Shown here: positions 17,250-25,627 of the stretch, piece by piece
Position numbering within the stretch: the stretch's first letter is position 1
How the letters are laid out: the number at the start of each line of letters is the position of its first letter
NCBI GenBank assembly: GCA_035545735.1
Contig: DASZXS010000073.1
Location: 1-64,000 of the forward strand
Origin: JAJYKC01 sp035545735
GTDB lineage: Bacteria; Acidobacteriota; Terriglobia; Bryobacterales; Bryobacteraceae
Length of the DNA stretch: 64,000 nucleotides
Direction of reading: 5' to 3'
Position numbers and translations under genes: made by a program
Notes under the pieces: model-generated
Seen by the model: the letters and a program-made list of their open reading frames with translations, nothing else
The model's database searches: none
What the model was told of the DNA's origin: nothing

Positions 17250-18649
17250 CGCGGGCGGACCGCCATCGCGAGCACCCAGAAATAGAGCGGCAGGACGCGC
17301 CAATAGGTCAGAATATCGCCCGACGTCATTTGCACCATTTCTCCGCACCAGAAGCAGAAGATCCAAGTCCCAAAGAACGCGGTGGAGGGGTCCGCGGAAC
17401 CGGCAGCGCGGCGCGCGAAGCGCAGAATCGCAAAACACAAAGCCAGCATCGCAGCGAGGCCGGCGGCGCCGGTTTCCACCAGAAAGCTGAGGTAGGAATT
17501 GTCGGTAATAACGGCTTTGCCGGCCGCAGCCGAATAGGGGAGGGTTTTATATCCCACGCCAAACAGCGCGTAGAGCGGGTGCTCGCTCAGAAAGTGAAGC
17601 AGGTAGCGCCAGCTATCCAGCCGTCCGGAAAGGATTGCGTTGGGCGACTCGATGAAATAGACAAACGAATTGAGAATACGCGTCCAATAGAGCTGCGCAA
17701 ATACCGGGAAGGCGGCGAGCGCGGCGAGCACCGTACAAGCACCCAGGATCGCGGCGCGGAAAGCGAGCCTTCGCCAGCGAACCTGCTTCCGGTGAGGATA
17801 CGCGAGCGCGCTCATCGCAACCCCGAGATTCAGCAGGGACGATCGCGAGAAAGACAAAAGGAGGGCGGCGGCGAAAACCGCTCCTCCGGCCAGAAGCACT
17901 GGCTTACGGAGAGCCTTGGGGGCGCCCGGGCGGAACAGCGCGACCGCAATCATCGTCAGGAAGAACGCGCAGACATTACCAAGCATGCCGGCTTCGTAGA
18001 AAACGCCCTGCGCGCGGCGATAGATGCCGGACGAAAGCCAGATGAACTGAGCTCCATAACCCGCGGGAGGGGGAAACTGAAATACGAAATCCACGCAGGC
18101 GAACGCGGCCGATGCGACGCCGGACCAGAACAACAGAGGAACCATTCGCGTGCCGTCCCGCGACGCCGCGCCCGGACCAAACGCCGTATAGAAAAAGGTG
18201 TAGACCGGAACGCAGAACAACAGAACGCGGAGCAGGCTGCCCAGTGCCACCCATTCTCCGGAATAAAGCAGCGCCAGGCCGGTGCTTCCGAGCAGGAGAG
18301 CGGTAAAGAGAAGCATGCGAGCCGGCAGCGCCTCCATCTGCAAACGCCATTCATCGACGCGCAAAAAACCCGCCAGCAATCCAGCCGCGGCGAGCGCCAG
18401 ACTTGGATGAACACCGCTGTTGCCGATGACGAATGGGAGGGGCGGAAGCACCAGGGTCGCCGCCGCGAAGGCGAGCAGCCACGCTTCCGGACGCTGCAGC
18501 GTCCACCACAAGAGCGGCACGATAACCAGCGGCGCCGCAAGAAGAAGTTTGCCGGAAACGCCGGGATAGAGAGCAAATAACGACGCATACAGGCCGACAC
18601 AGAGCGCCCCGGCGCCGTCAGACAACTCCATGCCGCGCACGCTTCGCAT
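17246..18649 (-). CDS. O-antigen ligase/polymerase family membrane protein (WaaL/Wzy type)
   Basis: A 467-residue inner-membrane protein made of about 10-12 hydrophobic helices. It has the family's large periplasmic loop near residues 330-385 (RILNSFVYFIESPNAILSGRLDSWRYLLHFLSEHPLYALFGVGYKTL...), with the Arg and His-containing segments typical of lipid-linked glycan ligases and polymerases. It follows the Wzz-like gene by 6 bp and overlaps the downstream GT4 gene, so it is the middle member of a polysaccharide assembly operon. Polymerase (Wzy) and ligase (WaaL) cannot be told apart by sequence; a Wzz neighbour favours polymerase. An internal start at M7 is also possible. Confidence 0.82.
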   Translation of the reverse strand: MRSVRGMELSDGAGALCVGLYASLFALYPGVSGKLLLAAPLVIVPLLWWTLQRPEAWLLAFAAATLVLPPLPFVIGNSGVHPSLALAAAGLLAGFLRVDEWRLQMEALPARMLLFTALLLGSTGLALLYSGEWVALGSLLRVLLFCVPVYTFFYTAFGPGAASRDGTRMVPLLFWSGVASAAFACVDFVFQFPPPAGYGAQFIWLSSGIYRRAQGVFYEAGMLGNVCAFFLTMIAVALFRPGAPKALRKPVLLAGGAVFAAALLLSFSRSSLLNLGVAMSALAYPHRKQVRWRRLAFRAAILGACTVLAALAAFPVFAQLYWTRILNSFVYFIESPNAILSGRLDSWRYLLHFLSEHPLYALFGVGYKTLPYSAAAGKAVITDNSYLSFLVETGAAGLAAMLALCFAILRFARRAAGSADPSTAFFGTWIFCFWCGEMVQMTSGDILTYWRVLPLYFWVLAMAVRPR

Positions 18650-18655
18650 ACCGCG

Positions 18656-19720
18656 TTACGCGCTAAGGCGATACCGCGCCGGAGCCCGGCGCATGGTGGT
18701 GAACGAGATACTCAGGTAAATCAATGACGCGATGAGTGCGAACAGGACGGCCGCCTCGATATTACGGACGGTCTTTGGGAAACTCGGGCGAGTGGGCAAG
18801 GTTCCGTTGTCGAGAATCTTCAGACGATCCACGTCCAGTCCCGACGATCCACGAAGCTCCTGCAGCCGCATCTCCGCGCTTTCATAGATTTTGCGCGACG
18901 AATCGACCCGGCTTTGCAAAACGTTCCGCCGCGCCAGAACACTCGACAGATGCGCGTTCCGGCGCTCAAATTCCTGAGCGGTGCTGGCGGCCTGGTGCGC
19001 GAGCAAAGCGGAGCGCGCTTCCGCGGCGGCCAGTCTGCCTCCGCCATGCTCCGGGCTGGCTCGCAAGGAGGCTACGTTCACATCGGCATCCATCAACTCC
19101 CGCTGCGTCCGCGCCTTCAAATCGGCTAATGAGGACAACTCTTCCTGAAGCGCATCGACAGCGCCGCTTTCCGGGAATTTCGTCCACTCCGCCTCCGCGC
19201 GGTCCAACGCATCCCTGGCCGCCGCCGCCTCTTTTTCCGCGGCGGATAACGCGTCCTGGTTTACCGCGCCGGTGACGCCTTGATTCAACCGCACCGTTTC
19301 CGCGGCGATGTACTGCGCGAATCCAAGCGCCTGCGCCGGATCGGACAGCGTGGCGCTGATTTGTAAGATCCGAGTGTCGCGGAGCTTGACAACTTCCAGG
19401 ATTTTTTTCTTGAGCGTTTCGGCGGAGGGTGAATCCGGGCCGCGCAAATGAAACCGCTCCAGCGCTTGTTGAAAAATAACATCGCTCGATGCAAAGGTCT
19501 CGTACATCTTCAGCGATTCGAGATAAACCGGGCTCGCTACGCTCCCCGACCGGGAACTGGCCGGCTGGATCACAATGCTCACCGTGGCCGTGTATTTCCG
19601 GGGAAGCAGGAGGCTCACCGCCAGCGCAATGCATCCCGCCGAGCCGCAAGCGACGACCCAGAATTTCCAGCGCTTTTTGAGATAAGCCGCGTATTCCGAT
19701 ACGTCGAACGGCTCAGGCAT
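18656..19720 (-). CDS. Chain-length determinant / polysaccharide co-polymerase (Wzz-GNVR type), no kinase domain
   Basis: A 354-residue inner-membrane protein with one TM near each end (about 22-40 and 325-345) and a long periplasmic helical region between. The N-terminal Wzz motif (DVSEYAAYLKKRWKFWVV) and the family sequence LLPRKYTATVSIVIQP are clear. The C-terminal Pro-rich TM entry is LPTRPSFPKTV. The central part (about 150-300) is predicted coiled coil with a GNVR-like RNVLQSRVDSSRKIYESAEMRL. No C-terminal BY-kinase is attached and none follows, so length control would be phosphorylation-independent. First gene of the operon, 38 bp from the divergent O-antigen-ligase gene. Confidence 0.85.
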   Translation of the reverse strand: MPEPFDVSEYAAYLKKRWKFWVVACGSAGCIALAVSLLLPRKYTATVSIVIQPASSRSGSVASPVYLESLKMYETFASSDVIFQQALERFHLRGPDSPSAETLKKKILEVVKLRDTRILQISATLSDPAQALGFAQYIAAETVRLNQGVTGAVNQDALSAAEKEAAAARDALDRAEAEWTKFPESGAVDALQEELSSLADLKARTQRELMDADVNVASLRASPEHGGGRLAAAEARSALLAHQAASTAQEFERRNAHLSSVLARRNVLQSRVDSSRKIYESAEMRLQELRGSSGLDVDRLKILDNGTLPTRPSFPKTVRNIEAAVLFALIASLIYLSISFTTMRRAPARYRLSA

Positions 19721-19725
19721 AGGAA

Positions 19726-19743
19726 GTCTTGACGAGGTCTTGA
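19726..19743. repeat. Direct repeat GTCTTGA, 11-bp period, between wzz-like and ligase genes
   Basis: The heptamer GTCTTGA occurs at 19726-19732 and 19737-19743, an exact 11-bp spacing, inside the 38-bp divergent gap of two polysaccharide genes. It has the geometry of a tandem response-regulator site but a different core from the TTTAC sites nearby. Confidence 0.35.
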
Positions 19744-19758
19744 GTTAGTGTAGCGTAT

Positions 19759-21579
19759 ATGGCAATCATTCTTTGCCTGGTGGCAGGGTTGCTGCCGGTG
19801 ATTATCACGCCGGGTTTGCTTTTCTATTTTGACGTGACTCCCAAGGTTTTGGTGGTGTTGCTGGGAGCGAGCGCGGCCCTGTTGGCGGGGGTGTTCCGGA
19901 AGACATCGCTATCAATCCCCGGGAGGCTGTTCGGGTTCGCCGTGTTGTTTCAGATAGCCGCGCTCGTGGCCGCGACCGCCTGGTCCACGCATCCCGCACT
20001 CTCGTTCACAGGTTCGAACTGGCGGCGCTTTGGCACGGTAACTCAGATCGCCGTCCTTTTGCTGGCTTTGGCCGCGTCCGCGGTGCTTGCGAGGCGGAGA
20101 GAAGCGCTGCTTTGGCTCACGCGCACCGTCGCCGCTTCCGGTTGCGTGATTTCCGTTTACGCTATCCTCCAATATTTTGGCGCCGATTTTTTTCTTCCCG
20201 CCGCGAGTTACCGCGCGGGAGAGGGCGCGTTCGCTATTGTGCGGCCGCCGGGGACCCTGGGGCATGCCGACTATCTCGCTTCGTACCTCCTCTGCGTATT
20301 CTTCTCGGGTCTCGCCCTCCGCCGCATCGAGGAGCGCCGGATCCTGCGGCTCGCCGGACTCGGATGCGCGCTGCTCAGCAGCATCGCCGTCATCCTTTCG
20401 GGTACGAGATCGGCATGGATTGGTCTGCTTGCAGGCTCCCTTTTCCTACTGTGGCGTCTTCGTCCGGCGATTCGAAGGGAACATGGGTATGGCGCAGCCG
20501 TGGTGTTGATCCTCGTCGCCGCGTTTTATTTCCTGCCCACCGGAGCGCGCTTGCGCGCCCGAGTTCATTGGATTCAAGAGGATACCTTCGGCGGCGCGCG
20601 CCTGCTCCTGTGGCGCGACTCCGCGCGCATGGGCTCCACGCGCTGGCTTACGGGCTACGGACCAGAGACCTTTGGCTCCGAGTTTCCGCGCTATCAATCG
20701 GTGGAACTGGCCCGGCAGTATCCGGACTTTTATCATGAATCGCCCCACAACATTTTTCTCGACGCATTTTCCGAACAGGGGATTCCCGGCTTGGCGGCCC
20801 TGCTGTTCATCACAGCCGCCGGCCTTCGAGGTGCCTGGAGAGCCAGCCCACGCGGTGCCGGAATCTTCTGGGCGGGGATGTTTGCCGCCTTACTCGTGAG
20901 CGTTCAATTCTCGGCCTTTATCATTCCCTCGGCATTCTTCTATTACTTGGCGATCGCAGTGCTTGCCGCATCCTCCGATGCCCTTGGGCGGCCGGCGGTT
21001 TTGCCGCGATGGATGCCCGCGGCGGCGCTGGTGCTGCTCCCACTTTTCTTATGGTTTGGAGCGAAGCTCGCAGTAGCCGAGGCTTCACGTGTGGCGGTCT
21101 CGCGCGACCTCGCCGGACACAATGTGGATGGGGCGGTTTCGCACTACCGGACAGTTCTGCAATGGCGGGTTCCCGGATCCAGTTACGATTTGTCCTATTC
21201 CCGGCAAATGGCCCAATATTCCGGGGCTGAGAAGGACTCCCTGCGCGCCATGAAGGCCGGAGCGCAAGCGATGGAGGCAGCCGTGCGGGCAGTGAATTAT
21301 TCCGAACTGCGCCAGAACGCCTTCTACCATCTGGCGATTCTTTTCGCCGGCCGCAACGATGCGCCGAATACGGAGAAAGCATTGCGTGGGGCTCTTTCAG
21401 CCGCTCCGAACTGGTTCAAGCCGCACTGGTCGCTCGCGCAATTGTTCGTTCTAACCGGGCATCTGGAGAGCGCCCGAGCCGAAGCCGAAATCGCAGTGGA
21501 CCTGGACGGTGGCAAACACCCCGAAGTAAGCCGGACTCTCAGTCAAATCCTTGGCCGCGTTAATAGCGGTAATAAGTGA
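19759..21579 (+). CDS. O-antigen ligase family protein with C-terminal TPR-like region
   Basis: A 606-residue membrane protein. About ten hydrophobic segments in residues 1-430 enclose the periplasmic loop that marks the Wzy_C/WaaL family: WRDSARMGSTRWLTGYGPETF followed by PDFYHESPHNIFLDAFSEQGIPGL, where the His is the conserved functional residue. After residue about 450 the chain becomes soluble and alpha-helical (LGAPNTEKALRGAL-like and WFKPHWSLAQLFVLTGHLESARAEAEIA), resembling TPR repeats; such tails are common in larger ligases, including protein O-oligosaccharyltransferases. Transcribed away from the wzz operon. With the ligase at 17246 it gives the locus both a polymerase and a ligase candidate; which is which is unknown. 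Confidence 0.82.
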   Translation: MAIILCLVAGLLPVIITPGLLFYFDVTPKVLVVLLGASAALLAGVFRKTSLSIPGRLFGFAVLFQIAALVAATAWSTHPALSFTGSNWRRFGTVTQIAVLLLALAASAVLARRREALLWLTRTVAASGCVISVYAILQYFGADFFLPAASYRAGEGAFAIVRPPGTLGHADYLASYLLCVFFSGLALRRIEERRILRLAGLGCALLSSIAVILSGTRSAWIGLLAGSLFLLWRLRPAIRREHGYGAAVVLILVAAFYFLPTGARLRARVHWIQEDTFGGARLLLWRDSARMGSTRWLTGYGPETFGSEFPRYQSVELARQYPDFYHESPHNIFLDAFSEQGIPGLAALLFITAAGLRGAWRASPRGAGIFWAGMFAALLVSVQFSAFIIPSAFFYYLAIAVLAASSDALGRPAVLPRWMPAAALVLLPLFLWFGAKLAVAEASRVAVSRDLAGHNVDGAVSHYRTVLQWRVPGSSYDLSYSRQMAQYSGAEKDSLRAMKAGAQAMEAAVRAVNYSELRQNAFYHLAILFAGRNDAPNTEKALRGALSAAPNWFKPHWSLAQLFVLTGHLESARAEAEIAVDLDGGKHPEVSRTLSQILGRVNSGNK

Positions 21580-21607
21580 CTTGACGTAATGTTTACAACT
21601 CGTTCAC
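21580..21607. promoter_or_regulatory. Three hexamers with 11-bp period upstream of the decaheme cytochrome (site B)
   Basis: CTTGAC (21580), GTTTAC (21591) and GTTCAC (21602) start exactly 11 bp apart and differ by one or two bases. The site lies 35 bp upstream of the GTG start of the cytochrome gene and matches the arrangement of the other TTTAC pairs in the window. Confidence 0.42.
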
Positions 21608-21641
21608 ACCTCGCGCCGTAACGGCCCGCTATTCTGGGGCC

Positions 21642-22559
21642 GTGAAGGTATGCCTCTTTGCGGTCCTGGTCTGTGCTGGTCTTGCTCACGCGGCGGCGCC
21701 GGACCAGACTGCGTTTGTCGGCAGCCTCGCTTGTAAGACCTGCCACCCCGATGTCTGGCTGAGATTCTACAAGAACCCCCACTTCAAAAGCATCGCGTCG
21801 GAGAAAGAACCTCCCGAGAAAACGGGATGCGAAAGCTGTCACGGTCCGGGGCGCGCGCACGTCGAGGCGCACGGCGGAAAAGCGACGATCATCGCATTCT
21901 CCGAGCTTGAGCCCAAGCAAGTTCTGGATAAGTGTCTCTCGTGTCATGGCGAAAGCCTTGCACGCTCGAATATTCGACGGTCCACCCACACCAATAACGA
22001 CGTCGTTTGCACAAACTGCCATTCGATTCACAAGGCTCAGACGCCGAAGTTTCTGCTAGCCCGAAAGCAAACGGAGTTGTGCTATGGCTGCCACACCAAC
22101 GTGCGGGCGGAGTTCTCCATGCCATTCAAGCACCGCGTCAACGAGGGCGTGATTCAGTGTACGGACTGCCACAATCCACATGGCTCTTTCGACCCGGCCT
22201 GGCGCCTTGCCTCGCGGCCCAGGCTGATCGAGCAGTCTCCGGGAAGCGAAGAAGCGTGTTTGAAATGCCACACCGAAAAGCGCGGGCCTTTCGTTTTTGA
22301 ACACCCGCCGGTTCGAGTGGAGGGCTGCGAGGCGTGCCACGTCCCCCACGGCTCTGCTAACTCGCGCCTGCTCCGGCGGCCGGTGGTATTTACCATGTGC
22401 CTCGAATGCCACAACGGCGCGGGAACTTTTGGCCGGACGGGAACCGGCGATCCGCGTCCATCGGCAAACCACAACCTCGCCGACCCCCGCTACCGGAACT
22501 GCACAAACTGCCACGTTCAGATTCACGGCTCGAACGCGGACGGCCTGTTTTTACGTTGA
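21642..22559 (+). CDS. Periplasmic decaheme c-type cytochrome (MtrA/DmsE type)
   Basis: A 305-residue exported cytochrome. A signal peptide (MKVCLFAVLVCAGLAHAA) is followed by exactly ten CXXCH haem-binding motifs at residues 31, 63, 98, 123, 147, 173, 206, 229, 253 and 287. This number, spacing and length match the MtrA/DmsE family, which carries electrons from the periplasm through an outer-membrane barrel. The next gene, 8 bp downstream, encodes such a barrel. GTG start. The repeated NPHGS and VPHGS after haems 6 and 8 are usual in the family, as is its pseudo-twofold repeat. It probably takes part in respiration on extracellular or outer-membrane acceptors; no outer-surface cytochrome (MtrC type) is visible in the window. 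Confidence 0.92.
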   Translation: MKVCLFAVLVCAGLAHAAAPDQTAFVGSLACKTCHPDVWLRFYKNPHFKSIASEKEPPEKTGCESCHGPGRAHVEAHGGKATIIAFSELEPKQVLDKCLSCHGESLARSNIRRSTHTNNDVVCTNCHSIHKAQTPKFLLARKQTELCYGCHTNVRAEFSMPFKHRVNEGVIQCTDCHNPHGSFDPAWRLASRPRLIEQSPGSEEACLKCHTEKRGPFVFEHPPVRVEGCEACHVPHGSANSRLLRRPVVFTMCLECHNGAGTFGRTGTGDPRPSANHNLADPRYRNCTNCHVQIHGSNADGLFLR

Positions 22560-22567
22560 GTGCGCCC

Positions 22568-24532
22568 ATGCGACTGCTTCTTGTACTGACTTTTCTCTCC
22601 GCCGCCGCCTTCGCGCAGGAGACCGCGGCGCCCACGCCGCAGCAGGCCGGTTCGGGCCGCGGCGATAACACGGGAAATTACAACATCGTCAACTCGATCG
22701 AACTGGGTTATCGTTTTGCGTCGGTCGGGGGCAACGACGATACTTACCGCTCCAACGTCAACTTTGGCAACGGGATTCGACTGCTCGGCAGCACACTGAC
22801 GGTCAATTCCAGGAACGGACATGGCTCACTCTTTGACGAAATCGTTTTAACCACCCAGGGCCTTGGCAACGATCCGTATCAGTCCGCCATTTTGAGAGTG
22901 CAAAAAAACCGCCTCTATCGCTACGACCTAACCTGGAGGCAAAACGACTATTTCAACCCCGGCTTGCGCTCGGATGGAGCGGAGGGCGTGCATCTGCTCG
23001 ATACCAGCTACGCCATGCAGGATCAGAATCTGACCCTATTTCCGGAATCGAACGTGAAATTCTTTCTTGGCTACAGCCGGAGCGCGCAGAGCGGCCCGGC
23101 AATAACGACCGTTCCGGGTGTCGATTCGGAGAACGGGAATACGTTTCCTGTCTTTGCCCGCGTCCGCCGCAGGCAGAACGAATACCGCGTTGGGAACGAA
23201 TTCAAGGTCTTTGGACTGCGAGTAAACTGGATGCGCGGCTGGCAGGACTTTAAGGATGACACGCCGGTGTTTCTCTCTCCATTACCGGGCAGTAATCCCC
23301 CGGGGACCGCGCTCACGTCCTTCAACCGGAGCGCCCCTTACCACGGGACCAGTCCTTACTGGAGGGCCAATCTCTTCGCCGGGAACCGGTGGATGGCGTT
23401 CAACGGACGGTTTACTTACACCTCCGGTCAGCGGGCCTTCGTTCTGGACGAGAGTTCCGTGGGCTTAAGCGGGTCCGGCGCGGCCAACAATCAAATCGTT
23501 ACGTTGGGCAATGCGCAAAGGCCCGTCGCAACGGGAAATGTCTCGCTCAGCTTTTTTCCGGTGAGCAAGTTGTCAATTGTAAATACGACATCGATTTATA
23601 ACGTCCGCACCGAGGGCGATTCCACGTATGTTCAATTCGACAATTTTGCTCAAACAGCCAACTATCAGGCCTTTCAATATCTCGGCATCAAAACCTTTTC
23701 CAATGAAACCGGCCTGAACTACGCGTGGACGAAATGGCTCACGCTTTTCGCGGGATACCACTACACCGACCGGCAAATCCGCTCCATTCTTTTTCAGGCT
23801 ATGACGCCTTACAGCCAGACCAACGACCTGCATGCCGGAGTCTTCGGTTTTCACCTGCGGCCGGTTCAGGGACTCTCCATCGCCTTTGACGGCGAAGTGG
23901 GACGGGCCAGCCAGCCATTTGCCGCCGCGAGCGAGCGCAACTATCACGACCTCACCGGCCGGGTCGAATACCGGAAAAAGAGCCTGCGGCTGTCCGCCTC
24001 CACGCGCGCCAACTACAACATCAACTCGGTTTCGCTGAGCTCTTACAGTTCGCGCGCCCGGACATATTCCGCCAATGCCGCATGGACGCCGAACAGCCGC
24101 CTTTCCTTCGACGCCGGATATACCAAGCAGCATCTGAACTCCCTGGCCGGCATCGCCTATTTTGCCGCTGGGCAATCCGTGACCGGCGAAGACTCGCTTT
24201 ATATCAGCAACCTTCACATTGTGAACTTGGGCATGAACTTCGGTCTCGCCAAGCGAGTGGATCTCTATCTCGCCTACAATCGGATCCAGGATACCGGCGA
24301 CGGGCGCGCAACCCTGTTGGGATCGGAAAACAGCGCGTCGTTGGACGCGCTGCGAGCGGCGCAGACCTTTCCGGTTACCTTCCACGCCCCGCTTGCTCGT
24401 CTGTCCTTCAAACTCACCGAACGAATCCGCTGGAACGCCGGCTACGAATATTACGGCTATCACGAACAGTTCTACGCAGCGGACAACTATCGCGCCCACA
24501 CAGGTTATACGAGCTTGTCCTGGTCGTTCTAG
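22568..24532 (+). CDS. Large outer-membrane beta-barrel, partner of the decaheme cytochrome (MtrB/PioB-like)
   Basis: A 654-residue exported protein. The start at 22568 gives the signal peptide MRLLLVLTFLSAAAFAQ; the longer frame from 22397 lies inside the cytochrome gene. The body is all-beta with alternating aromatic strands (for example VGNEFKVFGLRVNWMRGWQDF, LSIVNTTSIYNVRTEG, SLRLSASTRANYNINSVSLSSY) and ends in YTSLSWSF, with the terminal Phe of outer-membrane barrels. Length fits the sheath that holds MtrA-type cytochromes. It directly follows the decaheme gene. The MtrB N-terminal CXXC is not visible. Assignment rests on context plus overall character rather than a strong motif. Confidence 0.78.
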   Translation: MRLLLVLTFLSAAAFAQETAAPTPQQAGSGRGDNTGNYNIVNSIELGYRFASVGGNDDTYRSNVNFGNGIRLLGSTLTVNSRNGHGSLFDEIVLTTQGLGNDPYQSAILRVQKNRLYRYDLTWRQNDYFNPGLRSDGAEGVHLLDTSYAMQDQNLTLFPESNVKFFLGYSRSAQSGPAITTVPGVDSENGNTFPVFARVRRRQNEYRVGNEFKVFGLRVNWMRGWQDFKDDTPVFLSPLPGSNPPGTALTSFNRSAPYHGTSPYWRANLFAGNRWMAFNGRFTYTSGQRAFVLDESSVGLSGSGAANNQIVTLGNAQRPVATGNVSLSFFPVSKLSIVNTTSIYNVRTEGDSTYVQFDNFAQTANYQAFQYLGIKTFSNETGLNYAWTKWLTLFAGYHYTDRQIRSILFQAMTPYSQTNDLHAGVFGFHLRPVQGLSIAFDGEVGRASQPFAAASERNYHDLTGRVEYRKKSLRLSASTRANYNINSVSLSSYSSRARTYSANAAWTPNSRLSFDAGYTKQHLNSLAGIAYFAAGQSVTGEDSLYISNLHIVNLGMNFGLAKRVDLYLAYNRIQDTGDGRATLLGSENSASLDALRAAQTFPVTFHAPLARLSFKLTERIRWNAGYEYYGYHEQFYAADNYRAHTGYTSLSWSF

Positions 24533-24598
24533 TAAAAGGTGGCATTCTCCCGCCGTTCTCCAGAGTCAGCACCGGAATGCGCCAGCCGCGGAAGAGAA

Positions 24599-24621
24599 GG
24601 TCCGGAATCAGCCTCCGGACC
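24599..24621. terminator. Perfect hairpin between convergent transcription units
   Basis: GGTCCGGA (24599-24606) and TCCGGACC (24614-24621) form an 8-bp perfect GC-rich stem with a 7-base loop in the 147-bp gap between the convergent barrel gene and the haem-protein gene. No T-run follows on either strand, so bidirectional transcript end or processing is plausible, not proven. Confidence 0.4.
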
Positions 24622-24679
24622 GCCCTCAACGGCGCAGCGGCGCGGCCCTGCGCGATCTATGCGCGCGGCCTGGCCAGGT

Positions 24680-25123
24680 TCATTTAGGGTCGCTCTGAAT
24701 CCACCGGAGGATCGCCCGGGCCTGTGCGTCACTCAGGCGCGCCCCGGGATGCATCACAAGGTAGCGCTTGGGCGGCATCAGATGATTGGTCACCACGTCT
24801 CCGATTTGCCCTTTCTCAAGGTCCGGCTCCGCGGGCCAATCGGAGAGATCCAGATTTTCACGGGCGCGGCGCACGTCGCTTGAAATCATCCAGGATACGG
24901 GCGCCACGTGCGCGTACCACGGCCACGAAGTCTGTAGGGAGTGGCAGTCGGCACAGGAGCGGCGCAGGATGGAGGCCACCTCCGGCGGCACCGCGGCGTC
25001 CTGCCATATGGTTCGAGCGTTGGGACTGCGCGCCGGCTCAGCCGCGGGCGGGCGTACGAGCTGGGCGGCCAGGAAGGCGGCCAGTAATAGTCCGAACGAA
25101 ATCCGGACAGAAAGACGCGCCAT
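24680..25123 (-). CDS. Exported mono-haem protein (haem-binding domain, PF14376-like)
   Basis: A 147-residue protein with an N-terminal hydrophobic export segment (LSVRISFGLLLAAFLAAQLV) and a single CXXCH at residues 57-61 (SCADCHSLQTSWPWYAHVAPVSW). The motif with following TSWPWY is the signature of the small haem-binding family PF14376, as is the C-terminal PKRYLVMHPGARLSDAQARAILRWIQ. These proteins often accompany copper or cytochrome respiratory modules. It begins 6 bp after the CuA-type cupredoxin gene, so the two probably form an electron-transfer pair, convergent to the decaheme conduit. Its exact redox partner is unknown. Confidence 0.82.
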   Translation of the reverse strand: MARLSVRISFGLLLAAFLAAQLVRPPAAEPARSPNARTIWQDAAVPPEVASILRRSCADCHSLQTSWPWYAHVAPVSWMISSDVRRARENLDLSDWPAEPDLEKGQIGDVVTNHLMPPKRYLVMHPGARLSDAQARAILRWIQSDPK

Positions 25124-25129
25124 GTGCCG

Positions 25130-25540
25130 CTACGGCTCCACCACCATTTTCATACGCATGTCTACGTGGCCAGGGCCGCACACGACCGAGCACTCAATCT
25201 CGTACTCGCCGGGCGTGGACGGTGCGGTCACATGCAGATCCTGGGTGCCTTCTTTCAGGCGAAAATTCCATCCCTCTTTCCGCAGCTTGCGAACCACCAG
25301 TCCGTGCACCGCGCCATCAAACGATTTCATGCCTCCGGTTTTTGCGGTTACTCGAAGGACTACGTCCTCCCCGGCTTTTAAAACCAGATCCTGTCTCTCA
25401 TGTCCAGGCAACTTAAACTGGTCGTCGCCGTCCGCAAGTAGTTCAATGACTCGCTGTTTGTTTTGTGATGTGCTGCCGCTCTTTGCATTCTGCGTCAAAG
25501 CAAATCCGGCCAGCGACAGTATGAACACCAATCGTCTCAT
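25130..25540 (-). CDS. Periplasmic CuA-type cupredoxin (cytochrome oxidase subunit II-like soluble domain)
   Basis: A 136-residue exported cupredoxin (signal peptide MRRLVFILSLAGFALTQ). The C-terminal loop reads CSVVCGPGHVDM: C117, C121, H125 and M128 with the C-X3-C-X3-H-X2-M spacing of the binuclear CuA centre of cytochrome oxidase subunit II, and an upstream His (H79 in GAVHGLVVRK) supplies the remaining ligand. The Glu normally between the two Cys (backbone ligand) is Val here. There is no transmembrane hairpin and no oxidase subunit I nearby, so it is a free CuA protein rather than a COX2. A TTGACA-17-GAAAAT promoter overlapping a TTTAC-type repeat lies just upstream. Confidence 0.85.
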   Translation of the reverse strand: MRRLVFILSLAGFALTQNAKSGSTSQNKQRVIELLADGDDQFKLPGHERQDLVLKAGEDVVLRVTAKTGGMKSFDGAVHGLVVRKLRKEGWNFRLKEGTQDLHVTAPSTPGEYEIECSVVCGPGHVDMRMKMVVEP

Positions 25541-25560
25541 ACCGTGATCGTAAGGCAGGC

Positions 25561-25589
25561 ATTTTCAGGAGTCGCGCAGTATTTGTCAA
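25561..25589 (-). promoter_or_regulatory. Promoter of the CuA cupredoxin gene
   Basis: On the minus strand a perfect -35 TTGACA (25589-25584) is followed after 17 bases by GAAAAT (25566-25561). Transcription would start near 25554, about 14 bases before the ATG at 25540. The -35 overlaps site C. Confidence 0.5.
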
Positions 25590-25601
25590 ACTGCTGTAAA
25601 T
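25585..25601. promoter_or_regulatory. 11-bp-spaced repeat GTCAAA / GTAAAT (site C)
   Basis: GTCAAA starts at 25585 and GTAAAT at 25596, 11 bp apart. Read on the minus strand this is a TTTAC half-site followed by TTTGAC. It overlaps the -35 of the cupredoxin promoter, the position where OmpR/PhoB-class activators bind. Confidence 0.4.
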
Positions 25602-25627
25602 TGCACTGCGGAATGCGGGTAAAGCGA

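Noticed and set aside
17330..18580. Plus-strand open frame of 416 codons, Arg/Glu/Gln-rich
   Set aside because: Opposite strand of the O-antigen ligase gene; the composition is what a GC-rich membrane-protein gene gives in antisense.
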